This document shows positions 12,187-22,667 of a stretch of 64,000 nucleotides of DNA, one piece after another. The notes beneath the pieces were generated by a model. That model made no database searches. It was given only the letters and a program-made list of their open reading frames with translations, and was not told the DNA's origin. A program made the position numbers and the translations under genes. Positions within the stretch are counted from its first letter, which is position 1, and each line of letters starts with the position of its first letter. The stretch is from Fomitopsis serialis (Eukaryota > Basidiomycota > Agaricomycetes > Polyporales > Fomitopsidaceae), in assembly GCF_022376445.1 (NCBI RefSeq), contig NW_025954966.1, positions 62,001-126,000 of the forward strand, read 5' to 3'.

Positions 12187-13097
12187 TTACGGCGCAGTCA
12201 TGCCGCTCATTACCTTGTACAATCCTTCCATCGGGCGTTTGCCGAGCCGTTCACTCCAAGATCGCATAATCGGCTCCCATTCCTCCTTGGACGCGGGCAT
12301 ACCGTCCCGCGAGCCCTTCTTCACCTCTAGAAAGTGACTGAACCCCTTCTTGAACGCCGAGACGTCCCCCGCCTTCAGCGCGCGGTGGAACAACAACACG
12401 GGCGTCGAGCAGAGCGTCGACAATGTCGGGAACGACAGGAGTGGTCCACTTACACTCACGACCGTCCCGAGTGGGCGCACCGCGTACCCTGTGTCCCCGC
12501 GCTGCTTCTCCAGCTCTGCGCGCCACCACCGGAGCACAAACTCGGCAGCGACGCCCCCGCCCTGGGCGAACCCGAAGAAGTGGATCCGCCCGCCCGGCCA
12601 GGCGCAGTCTTGGGTGAGGTGCGCGAGGACGCGATCGAGGAGCTCGAGTGCGGGCGTGGGGTTCGGCCGCTCGAGGAGCTCGCCGAGCGGGTCGAAGGAC
12701 GCGTACCATTGGAAGGCCTGCTCGTACAGGAAGGGGACCCTAGACGGGGCTAGCCGTTACGAGAAACTACAACAGCGTGTACGAGGGAGAGAGGACTCAC
12801 TGTTCGGGCGCGCGCAATGCGAGCGTGGCTGTCTGCGGGAGCTTCAGCTGGCGGCCCAGCTTGCTAAACGGCACATGCGTGTCGCCTGTCCGTCCCATCA
12901 GCTCTAGCGTGCGTACGATGCCTCGCAGACTCGAGGTTCGGCATACCTAATCCGTGTAGTAGGATGAGGAGGTTCTCGTCCGTGCCATCATCGCTGGGAT
13001 TGTACGTGAACGGGACGGGTATAGAGGATGCCTTGGGCGATGGCTTCGTCTTCGGACTGTGGCTGCCGGTAGCCTCTTGCACCTGAAGATTAGACAT
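12187..13097 (-). CDS. Alpha/beta-hydrolase of the phospholipase/carboxylesterase type, nucleophile Ser replaced by Ala (copy 2)
   Basis: Three minus-strand exons, 13097-12947, 12885-12801 and 12739-12187, give 262 residues with the same phases as copy 1. It lacks six residues relative to copy 1, in the loop after LLFHR. The elbow again reads G-F-A-Q-G-G, followed by Gly where copy 1 has Ser. The reading frame is intact despite divergence, and many differences look synonymous or conservative, which suggests maintained selection on a protein without the usual nucleophile. Donor 1 is gtatgc rather than gtgagt. The start at 13097 aligns with copy 1; an in-frame extension upstream exists but is not shared. 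Confidence 0.8.
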
Positions 13098-14232
13098 AGT
13101 GTCCTTGAACACTGAAGCTTTGATCACTGCAGAGTACCGCTCGTTATTGCCCGCCGTTCTGGGCTGTGGCGGGGACGGTGCATGGTGGTTCGGGACGACC
13201 GTGCGCGTGAACCTTGCAGTCAGTGATGCGGAGCGCTCTGATCTCCCTCGCCTCCTGCCATCTGACGCTCGTCAAATAGGTACGCTCGTCGCTCGCCATG
13301 GTCCGCTTTGTTGGCAATGTATCAGTCGCGTCGTGCACGGGCCAGTTGCTCTTGATCCAGGTTCTGGCATGGATGGCCACCTCAACTCGCTGTCCACCGC
13401 ACTGGCACTGGAGCGCGGTAGACACACCTTGACATGGGTTTGTTCTGCATCCGCGCGTTGGCATCCGATTTCAATTGTGAGTCTCGAATTGATATTCTAG
13501 TGCTCCAGTTGCAAACGGAGGGCTGCGCGAGCCCCCCATGCCAGCAATCAGCGTCGCATCCCTGGCTTCCAGCGAGCGCATGCCTTACGGTTGTTTCGTC
13601 TCCAGCCGGCCCAGGAGGTCGCAGGTGTGCGTCTGACACCACTGAAGCGTTCAACGCTCTGCGCCGTTACGAGGCTGCATATGTATGTAACTCTCCGCTT
13701 GGTCATCGATCCACTTCTTGCCTTCGCTCCTTCAACTGGTACGAGACTCGTACCGCCTCCGAGTCAGGCTCTTCGCTGGCGCCACTAGCCAGAGTTCTGG
13801 TCCGGCGTCGAGATCAAGACACATTCAATCCGGGAGGTCTCTGGGCACTTTAATACACTTAGGCCTTCTCGGAAAGGCTCATATGCATTGTGTTCACCGG
13901 GGCGAGGGAGATTTCAATCAGCAGGCATGCAGGAAGAATATCGAGCGCCTACTATAAGTCCCTAGTCGCGGTCAAGGTTCTGAGTGAGTCGCTTTCACTG
14001 TTGTCGATCGGTTCTTGAGATTGACCTATGTACGTAGGTCTCTACAGAAGCGGTGCAGACTCCTGAGCGACACGCTGGTCTGGTAATCTGACGAATGTCG
14101 AACGGCAGGCGCCACCGGGGTCTGGCAGGCGAACTTGCGCGCGCTTGAACTGTCGAGACGGCGAGAAGAACGGTCGTCTGAACGCAGCAGCGAGAACGTA
14201 CATATCAGACCTAGTACTACCGGCAAGCATTG

Positions 14233-14846
14233 CAGCTAATTTCAGAACGATAGTCACTCTCGAACGCGCGCGACATATGATGACTAAGCGCTCCGTGCTT
14301 CGGGAGCGGCGCACACCGTTCTTCTGCACCACTGCAACCTGTGCGAGATCTTCCACACACAGCGACCTGTCCAGGACCAGCCCCTCGCAACGACATACAC
14401 GACACGATCCCGTGAGCAATCAGGTTGATGCGAACCAATAATTATGCAGAATGTGTCTGGTCAGCCTTGCTCTACAACACCACTGACATTCCAGTGAATC
14501 CCATGCCTTGCCAGTCGCGAGCCATGTAGAAAGTGTTCACAGCTAATTTCAGAACGATAGTCACTCTCGAACGCGCGCGACATATGATGACTAAGCGCTC
14601 CGTGCTTCGGGAGCGGCGCACACCGTTCTTCTGCACCACTGCAACCTGTGCGAGATCTTCCACACACAGCGACCTGTCCAGGACCAGCCCCTCGCAACGA
14701 CATACACGACACGATCCCGTGAGCAATCAGGTTGATGCGAACCAATAATTATGCAGAATGTGTCTGGTCAGCCTTGCTCTACAACACCACTGACATTCCA
14801 GTGAATCCCATGCCTTGCCAGTCGCGAGCCATGTAGAAAGAGTTCA
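14233..14846. repeat. 307-bp tandem direct repeat, two nearly identical copies
   Basis: Unit 1 is 14233-14539 and unit 2 is 14540-14846, each starting cagctaatttcag. I see one difference, near the end (gtgttca versus gagttca). The near identity implies a very recent tandem duplication. Confidence 0.9.
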
Positions 14847-14987
14847 ACTATTCGGACTCTGCGAGAGTCATGGTAGCTCTACACTACTACTGTAAATGGT
14901 AGAGAGACAGGTCCATAATTCAGATTTCAGATCATATATCATCTGTTGTGTCTGCTCGCGCAAAATTGACAGGAGACGATGAACGAC

Positions 14988-15092
14988 AGTGGTGCAGAAG
15001 AGCGGTGCGCGCCGCCTTCTTGAAGGTTGGAGCGCTTAGTCATCGTCTGTCGCGCGCGTTTGCAAGTGACTATCGTTCTGAAATTAGCTGTG
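14988..15092 (-). repeat. Inverted, diverged copy of the first ~105 bp of the 307-bp unit
   Basis: The minus strand from 15092 reads cacagctaatttcagaacg and follows the start of the 307-bp unit for about 105 bp with scattered mismatches. It is therefore an older inverted copy, facing the tandem pair. Confidence 0.8.
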
Positions 15093-15154
15093 ATCTTTAC
15101 CGCATGGTGAGTTGAGGAGAACTTATCCGTGGATGCGGTGGTCCACCGTCCGTC

Positions 15155-15480
15155 ATCATCATGGTCTATATGAGAGAGTTTTGGCAGCAACTGTGGAAGT
15201 TCACGCCACCACCAGGCCACAGCTCCGACACCGCCGATCTCTGTGAGATCTGCGGCGGGCGTGACACGGGTGTTACCGGCCCGCCTGGAGAGTGGTCACC
15301 CTCCCAAGCGTCAACCGTGCGCGAATCGCCATGAATAGTAAGAGTGTCACGGTCAGTCACTCGGCGTCACACTCTCGACCAGCCCCACGGAGCCCCACCA
15401 CCACCAGACCTCAGCTCCATCTCCACCGCTCAATTCAACTTCAACAGTTGTTTCCAAAACTCTCTATGATGATAGTCCAA
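15155..15480. repeat. Imperfect inverted repeat flanking ~230 bp
   Basis: The plus strand near 15155-15200 (gagagttttggcagcaactg) matches the minus strand near 15480-15435 (gagagttttggaaacaactg) with several mismatches. It could be a small non-autonomous element or a decayed palindrome. Edges are approximate. Confidence 0.5.
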
Positions 15481-16521
15481 GTTGGCCGAGATCGTGTCCC
15501 GATATAGCCATGATTGTCGCTACTGTGGCTTGACTGTGGCTACTCCGCCACGGTGGCTTACAGCTCGGTGCGTGGCTGGATTTTGTACATACCTTGTACC
15601 CAGATAACCATGTCCAACTTCACGAATGCGAAAGCGGGCTCATCAATGTCGCCGACCGCAACTCCCAGGAATGCTCATCCAATAACTTTCCATGGGCCGG
15701 CGCCGTTCAACAACAGGGCGTCTGCGAGCTTCGCTTCGTCTCAAGGCGCAAGCACTACGGGGTTGAGGTAGGGTACAAGTCGCGCAGCACATATGCCCGG
15801 ACTGACTTGGTGAATGCCGCTTTCCAGGTTGAAAGACGTGGCCCCCGGCATCGAACATGACCTCAAATCGCACCAACAGTGCACCCTGAAGAGCATGCAG
15901 ACGTTCTTACTCAAATCGATCTTGCCTGGCGAGCAGGACCTCGACGGAAAGCTTGCAAGATGTATGAAGGAGGCCGAGGAGATTAGTACGACTCGTGAAA
16001 TACTCGAACGGTTGGACGACCTGTGAGTAACGAGTAGAAGTCGTATGTATACATGTGATCTAATACATATCGCAGCAAAAATAAGCTGAGCTTTGGCGAT
16101 TGTGAAAGCGCGATGTACATACCGTACATCGCGCTGACGAACGAGATCCTTGCGCAATGCCGCACAGGGCTGCGGGAGTTAGGCCAACCGTCGGACCTGG
16201 ACATCATATGTGTCTGCAACGATCCGAACGTAATCCTCGGCAACCATGACGAACAGATCACGCATCGCAAGCCAGACCTAGTGTACATCAGCTGGCGTGG
16301 CATATCTCGGGGTGGCAAACGAGCGACAAGCTGGGACATCGCGCGACAATGGGCCGTGGGCGCGTTCAGCAAGAAGCTTCCACTTAGACTAGATTGGAGT
16401 CAAGTGCTGATGGTGGACGAGCTGAAGAAGACCACGCTCGACACGGAACAGATGAGGGACATTCGAGTTTATAACCCGTCTCAGGGTCAAGCCATCCCAT
16501 ACGCGGATCCGGCCAAATCCG

Positions 16522-16531
16522 TCAATGGCAT
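16522..16531. repeat. Target-site duplication, left copy
   Basis: Sequence tcaatggcat, repeated exactly at 22658-22667 on the other side of the element. If the terminal base t belongs to the element (TAGTCT terminus), the duplication is 9 bp. Confidence 0.85.
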
Positions 16532-16560
16532 AGTCTGTGACTCAATAGCGTGGTGGAACC

Positions 16561-16571
16561 GGACTAGAGCC
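16561..16571 (+). repeat. Subterminal inverted repeat, left
   Basis: GGACTAGAGCC, found in inverse orientation at 22576-22586. A palindrome-like CTAG core is included. Candidate transposase binding site. Confidence 0.7.
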
Positions 16572-16633
16572 GCTTCGGTATCTTCCGAGCACGTGAAGTT
16601 TACCGCCCGTGTAAACACGTCAATAACAGTAAA

Positions 16634-16668
16634 CAACGCGTCCCTGAGTTGCGCGCAACGCGTCCCTG
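16634..16668 (+). repeat. 13-bp direct repeat pair near the element's left end
   Basis: caacgcgtccctg occurs at 16634-16646 and 16656-16668, just upstream of the helicase start at 16699. It may be a subterminal protein-binding site or a promoter element. Confidence 0.6.
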
Positions 16669-16698
16669 CCAGCGGGTTGAGCGACAACCACTGGCACT

Positions 16699-19068
16699 AT
16701 GGCAGCTGGGCCCTCCAGGTACATGTTCAGTACTGCGGAGGGGCACGTGTTGACGCGCAGCATCCTTCGCAAGCACATTCCCTATGATCCGCATGATTAC
16801 CAACTCGAAGGGGTTTGTCAAGTCCTCGACGGAGTTGACCTCTTGGCTGCACTCGCTACTGGTTCTGGCAAGACGGGCTTCTACTCCATGTATATGCTAA
16901 TGCTTACAGAATTGTCAAATAATCAGTCTCTTTGCAACCCTCCTTATCACAGTGTTCCGAAGGACCCTGCTATGGTCGGCATATATCCAACTATTGGGTT
17001 GGAGGAGCAGATGGTAAGCGTAGATTTGCGTGTTCCACTGTCACATACTAACTATTATGTGTACTCAAGGCCGAAGAATTTACTAAGATTGGTTTATCAT
17101 CTCTGGTCATCAACTCCCGAACACTCGAGGCGGCGCGGGCATCGAGTACCAACCTCTGGGTACGTGCTCGCGCAGGAGTGACCATGCTACTCCTATCCCC
17201 AGAGCAGCTCGCCTCAAAAGGGTTCGAGTCCCTGTTACAGAATCCCACATTTCGGAACAGGGTTTGTGCAGTAGGACTCGACGAAGCCCATGCCCTGGAC
17301 ACCTGGGGAGCCAGCTTCCGGAAGAGCTACCGCCAGATCGGCTTCATCCGCGCGCGCATGCCGGACCGAGTTCGTATCATTGCGGCGTCGGCGACCATTC
17401 GCGTTGATGGGCCGAAGGAGAATATCTGCAAGCTCCTTGGATTTCGTGCTGGCGAATACTACGAACTTCGTCGATCAAATGTGCGGCGGAACGTTCGCCC
17501 AATCTTCCGTGTCCTACAGTCCGGCCTTGGCGGATGGGCATTCCCCGACTTGGATTGGATCATTCCTGACGGACGCAAGACCGTCATATTCTGTCGCACG
17601 ATTGCACTCGGGTATCGTGTCTTGGTCTACCTGTGGAGCAAGATACCAAATGGTGCAGATTGCACGCGTTTCTTACGCCTGTACAACGCACTCAATTGGA
17701 CGACGTACAACACAGAGACCCGTGAACTTATGCGTTGCGACGAGTCGTGCAAAATTATCATCGCAACTGCAACCTTCATGATGGGCGTCGATGTGCCCAA
17801 CATATTCCGAGTACTTCTGCTTGGCGATCCCGAAAGCACGGAGGAGTGGCTGCAGTGGCTGGGTAGGGCACAGAGAGACGTGAAATTGACGGATGATGGC
17901 GAATGTATTACGTACATCACAAAGGGTGCTATCTCCAATGCGCGTGGGATCATCGACGGAACTCTGTCACACGGCGCGAGTCGAAAGAAGACGAAATCAT
18001 CATCTGACAAGAACGCGGTGATGGACAAGGCAATGGCGAGGGTCCTCCTTGCTCCCTGCAAGATCGCTGAGCAGGACATGCTCTACGCCAATCCGCCATC
18101 TGACCCTCCATGTCTCTGCGAGACGTGCACAGCGCGCTCTGCTCGCCAACCTCTCCGGTCAGAGACCCCTTGGCCATGCAACTGCAGTGGCCCCGGAGAG
18201 CTTGGTTGTCAACCCGAGGCCATTGTCGCCCCCGTCGCTCGCAAAAGCAAGACAGACAATCCAGTCCCAAAGGCTAAACGACTCACCAAGGCGATGCGAG
18301 CAGTCGGCATGGACCGGTTCATCCACTTCCGTAACAAGATCTATCTCGCCGACACCTCTGCAGCAGCGGACCTCTTCCCTCCGGAGGTCTTCTTTCCAGA
18401 GCCTACGATGAAGGCTATCCTTGACCGCTTCGCACTCATTGCAACACCGGGCGAGCTGCAGGACCTGATTGCCAAACGAACGTATCTTCTTCCACATTCC
18501 GAAGGCCTGTGGTCTGTCATTGTCGAGCTCCAGATAGCATTCGTGACGATGCGTGGCAAACCAAGTGCTTCGAAGTCGAAGGAGACTGAAAGCGACATAC
18601 CTGGCTCGGATGTCGGTGGAAACGGTGCCACAGTGGCGAATGAGGCGACCGCAGAGGAAGATCACGGCGATGGGTTTGAGAATGCGAGTATGATGCTAGA
18701 GTGGGATTTGGGTGTTCGGCAGTGAGTCACACACATTCGGCGTGTCTGCACACTGATATAACTGTCGATACCTTAGGGACGCAATGCTATGCCCTGAAGC
18801 GAGTTCAACACTTGAGTGGAAACTCGGGACGGACGCAGACTGCGACGCAGTCCAGCAGAGTCCCTCGGCCCCTGATTCCACAAGTCATCTACAGGCACCA
18901 CCGGTCTCCGATCGACCAGTGCAGCCATCTGGACCACTCTCATCGCGTAAGCGTGCAGGGACAGCATCTGCGAGTGTGCCGCAGAACCGGCCGCAAACAA
19001 GATCGCGCACGGCCATAGTACGTCTAATCATGTTTGTAGGACCATTCAGAATTACTAAGGGACTTTAG
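16699..19068 (+). CDS. RecQ-like DEAH helicase carried by the mobile element
   Basis: Three exons, 16699-17013, 17070-18721 and 18777-19068, give 752 residues with consistent phases. Superfamily-2 motifs are A-T-G-S-G-K-T (residues 53-59), D-E-A-H (176-179), S-A-T (about 212) and L-G-R-A-Q-R-D, the last corresponding to Q-x-x-G-R-x-G/Q-R-D of RecQ. After the helicase core there is a Cys-rich stretch with C-L-C-E-T-C and C-N-C near nt 18110-18210, probably metal binding. The C-terminal exon is low complexity. Ending at the TGA after exon 2 (18723) is possible, but gtgagt is a strong donor there and exon 3 continues in frame. RecQ-like genes are abundant in mushrooms; here the gene sits wholly inside an element with matching ends, so a role in element replication or repair is inferred. 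Confidence 0.85.
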
Positions 19069-19115
19069 GAGATCGGGAAGGAGAACAGCTCTACGCATAC
19101 ATAGAGACACACCTG

Positions 19116-22100
19116 TCATACATTGTCAATCTCGTCCAAATAGCCGTCATTGGCCGTCTCCGATTCTTCAACTTCGCTGACCGCGAGACCGTCTTCATCC
19201 AGCTCGCCTTCCCCGTGGTCTATGATATGTCGCACATCGGTATCCTCCAACTCTATCACGAGCTCGCCGTCGACTAATTGCATGTTCCCACGTCTATTTT
19301 GTGCGTGTGGGAGTTCGGTACCATCCGAGTCTGCATCATCCTCGTCAACTGTGTCTTGTACATCTTCGTCGATCTGTGTCTGTAGCTCTGCGATGGCCGC
19401 AGGCGTAGCGTTCCGTAGGTTGCGGCCACGAGTGGACTCGACTATCCACTTTTCGAGCTTGCCTGTTTGTAGACTGACAACACCAGTTTTGTAGGTGTCA
19501 ATGGTTTGTGATGAAGTCGTGTATGACCGGCCAGCCATGAATTGGTGGAGATGGGTCTCCTTGTACACTCGCAGTAGAGTCGACACTTCCGGTTTGCTGT
19601 GCGGCTCTGGATGGTAACCCTTGCGTTTTGCCAAGCCTATCGACTGACCCCAACCATTTTTGAGGTCCACGAAATAGTGAACGTTCCGCGCGATTACATC
19701 ACGGATAAGCTTGCCATCCCACTCGCTCCCACTTCGTTGGACGGCGTCTTCCAGGGCGAGATTCAAGTGCTCTTGCATTAGATCACCCTCCTGATGTCGT
19801 CCGCTTTCCCCGGAGGGGTTGACAAGCCAGTTCCGAAGGAATAAGGTTCGTAGTTCTTCATCCGACTCAAAGTCTAAAGACACTACCATCTCGAGGATAT
19901 AGCTGGTGTATTTCGTATGTCCCGACCCAGCGAAGTTGAATAGCATCATCTAATATCTGCAGTAAGTACCATTAACTTTCCGGTGCGAGCATGGCATCTA
20001 TCCTCACCTTTATACCTTCATAGACACTCCCGACATCACCCATTGCGACCGCCTGGGCAACAGAACGCGAGAGGGCCGTATCAATCATGAAGAGCATGGA
20101 TTGCGCAAGTGATCGATCACCTGCGAATGAGGTACCTTCGGTACTAGTACCGCCAGGAGTTTGCCAGGGCTCGGGTGCTGATGGGATGCCTAGCGTCTCG
20201 GTGACTTGATCACCAGCAAGCGCTATATGGTACGCCTTCCGTGACATGTACCGCGCATACAGAGTCTCCGCAACTTTGTGTAACTCCTCCAGAGTTGGTA
20301 ATGCATCTCGGGCTGCCAGCGCCTTGAAGTACGCGAAGATATCCTCGGTCTGGAAGTGGATTCTACTTGTTGGTGAGCAACAAGTATATCATGAGTCACC
20401 GGCACATAACCAACATACCGGAAGCAATCTAGCATGCGTACGTCGAGGACCAAGTATGCGAGATAGACTGCTGAATAGTAGTCAACCTTCTTGAGGTTCG
20501 TCGGCTCCTTCTGATCAATTTTGTTGGCGCTGTGGCCGAGCTTTGACGGGTCGTTGGTAAGGCTATCACCCCAATGTGTCTCGAACATGAGGCTGACATA
20601 CGTCCACTCCGTATGCCAGGTTTCAAGAAACGGAACCACGTTCTCGAAGCGCTTGAAAGCGCTATCCTGGAACTGCATGTACTGCTTCAGCTTGAGCAGC
20701 CGCTCGAAAGTGAGCCCATCTCCGCCCACGAAGATGAGCCGATTGGGATCGTAGTCGTCCTCGCTTTGTCCGATCTGGCCCAAGAAGTCAATCATGGCGT
20801 CGCGAAGCTCGGTAATGACATTCTCGTTCTTCGAAGATGTGCCGAGTGGATGAATGACAGTCTTCTGATCAGGGACACGAAACTTCGAAGCTTGCGTGCG
20901 GTAGATCTCGGCCACCTTGGACTTGTACGTCGCCAGTTCGGGGACGTAGTTGACCAACGTCTGGAGCCACTGCAAGACGAAGACCTGTCGCAGATGATGT
21001 TGATCTACCACCTCGAGTAGCGACTCCACAGTGAGTGTAGCACGCATATTACTCTCGAGTGACAGCTTCTTCTTTCTGGCGTCAGCGACAGCGAGATCGA
21101 AGTCAAACATCTCCGCCACGGTCCCCGCGACACCAATCTTCATGACGTTCTCATGTCCGATTCGGTGCTCGCGCACCTTTACATGCTGTTGCACGTTGTC
21201 AAAACGCATTGCGAGGCCAGTACGTTTGTCTTTTCCAGCCTTTATGAGGTGTTCCGCGCGCTGTGCTGACATGCGTGCCAATGTTGCATAGGTCGCATTG
21301 TAACTCTGCGAGAAAGCAATGCGACTCCCGTAGTTGAATATCCCTCGTGATGCCCCATTGGCAAAGAACATGATGGACCGGGCGGACGGGTGTAAGCGCG
21401 CGAATTTCGTGTGCGAGAAATTCACCATACTGATGATTTCGAGCGCGACCTGATTGAATGACAGAGGTCAGTTTGCCGATGAGAATTCGAGATCGATCTG
21501 GCTTACAAGCTGCGGTGGTCTTGTCTTCCTCACGACAATTACACCATCACGTTTGTGAGGCTCCGGTGAGGCAAGCATCGTCAGGAGTCGGAGTGTAAGT
21601 GGTTGGTGCATCTGCGCGACAGATTTGACAGATTTGATGGTTTCTAGACCGATGTCATCCCATGCCAGCTCCTTATGGCCGCGCTTCCCAGCCTGACTAC
21701 CATGCAGACCACTAGAGCCCTTCACCGCACTCCGCATCTCCTTCAAGAGCTTCTGATGGCATAATTGTACCACCATAGATGTTATCGCTGCCCGAGCTGA
21801 CGGGATCTCGGTGAACGGCTTGTCAAGTGAATACATGAGGTCGTCCGGCGAGTTCGGGTCTGGTCGACCTGCATGGTCATGAAGCCAGCTGTCGATGATA
21901 CTGATTGGCTTGTATTTCGACTGTCCGCTGAGGAAGCGGCGAACCATGAGTCCATGTGACTGGGTTCGATGGATAGGCTGCTGATTTTCGTCCCTCACCC
22001 GGAACAGGTGATGCAGAAACTGGGAGAGTGTCCAGTCGATCTCCTTGAGGACAGCGAGCATATGCTCAAGCTTGTCCTCGTCGGAACGCCTTGTTTGCAT

Positions 22101-22364
22101 TTTGTCAGATGCCCGCCGAGATTCGTACTGACTTGGATGGCCTGAACTCGAGCCCATGGACTCTGGTGGTACCGAGCTGATTGGGGTGCTCTGCGGCATC
22201 AAGATGGCACCCGGATGACTGAGCATATGATGTGTGGGGTAGATGATGGTGCCCGGTGGTGGCCCGTGCATAGGGACCAAGCCGTAGGTCGAGTATGGCC
22301 AATATGGAGGGCCAGGACCTGGATATTGCTGACTGCCATCTGTGGGTTGTCCAGAGGGGTTCAT
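19116..22364 (-). CDS. DUF6589-type protein, candidate transposase of the element
   Basis: Four minus-strand exons, 22364-21507, 21449-20419, 20362-20008 and 19949-19116, give 1025 residues with no frame break. The first 80 residues are Pro/Gly/Tyr-rich. The central part carries R-F-D-N-V-Q (about 368-373), G-G-D-G-L-T-F (about 528-534) and W-H-T-E-W with F-E-T-H-W-G soon after. Exon 4 opens with N-F-A-G-S-G-H-T-K-Y and has Q-E-H-L-N (Glu about 808). This pattern is what I know as DUF6589 of Agaricomycetes. The D...D...E arrangement resembles an RNase H-fold transposase, but that assignment is inference. The C-terminal 70 residues are very acidic. The gene is convergent with the helicase, with 47 bp between stops. 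Confidence 0.8.
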
Positions 22365-22575
22365 GGCACGTCGTTGCGACAGTGTCAGCAGTATAGCATG
22401 GGGTCAACCTCTATACATTGGTTTTGTTATCTATGACCCATCGTAGCTGTACAATGTGTTCGTGAATGTCTCTCGTACTACCATCTGAAGCACACATCTC
22501 TCTCAGCCACTCAGCCACACGGCAGGTGATGCTCCGCACACTCCGATTGGCCCGGACATTCGGAGTTTGGTGAAA

Positions 22576-22586
22576 GGCTCTAGTCC
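22576..22586 (-). repeat. Subterminal inverted repeat, right
   Basis: Reverse complement of GGACTAGAGCC at 16561-16571; 71 bp from the right end of the element. Confidence 0.7.
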
Positions 22587-22612
22587 TACTAGAGGGGCGC
22601 GTACGGGAGCAG

Positions 22613-22642
22613 ACCATAAAAGCGCTTGCGTTCTTTTATGGT
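22613..22642. repeat. 10-bp hairpin near the element's right end
   Basis: Perfect stem ACCATAAAAG / CTTTTATGGT with a 10-nt loop, 15 bp inside the right end. I found no equivalent stem at the left end, so the ends are asymmetric. Confidence 0.7.
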
Positions 22643-22657
22643 ATGCAACGGAGACTA

Positions 22658-22667
22658 TCAATGGCAT
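22658..22667. repeat. Target-site duplication, right copy
   Basis: tcaatggcat, identical to 16522-16531, after which the kinase exon continues. Confidence 0.85.

Larger units (their letters stand above)
13230..15475. other. Repeat-rich insertion between hydrolase and kinase of copy 2
   Basis: About 2.2 kb absent from copy 1. It holds a 307-bp tandem duplication, an inverted relic of the same sequence and an imperfect inverted repeat (listed separately). Open frames up to 139 codons (for example 13434-13853) have no recognisable motif and probably are not genes. Confidence 0.6.
16532..22657. mobile_element. 6.1-kb DNA element carrying RecQ-like helicase and DUF6589-type genes
   Basis: The boundaries come from comparison with the uninterrupted paralogue at 8721 and from the flanking tcaatggcat duplication. 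The ends are inverted (TAGTCT on the left including the shared t, AGACTA on the right). An 11-bp inverted repeat GGACTAGAGCC lies 29 bp inside the left end and 71 bp inside the right end. The cargo is two convergent intact genes: a RecQ-like helicase (16699-19068, plus) and a 1025-residue protein of DUF6589 type (22364-19116, minus), with 47 bp between their stops. No reverse transcriptase, integrase of retroelement type, Rep/HUH motif or long terminal repeat is visible. I infer a cut-and-paste-type DNA transposon with DUF6589 as candidate transposase. The superfamily is not one I can name with certainty. Confidence 0.85.

Noticed and set aside
17215..17240. tRNA B-box-like gggttcgagtccc
   Set aside because: It lies inside the helicase coding exon and no cloverleaf or A box can be formed.
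22613..22642. Helitron 3' hairpin, since a helicase is encoded
   Set aside because: Helitrons insert without target duplication and encode a Rep/HUH domain and a Pif1-type helicase. Here there is a duplication, inverted ends and a RecQ-type DEAH helicase.
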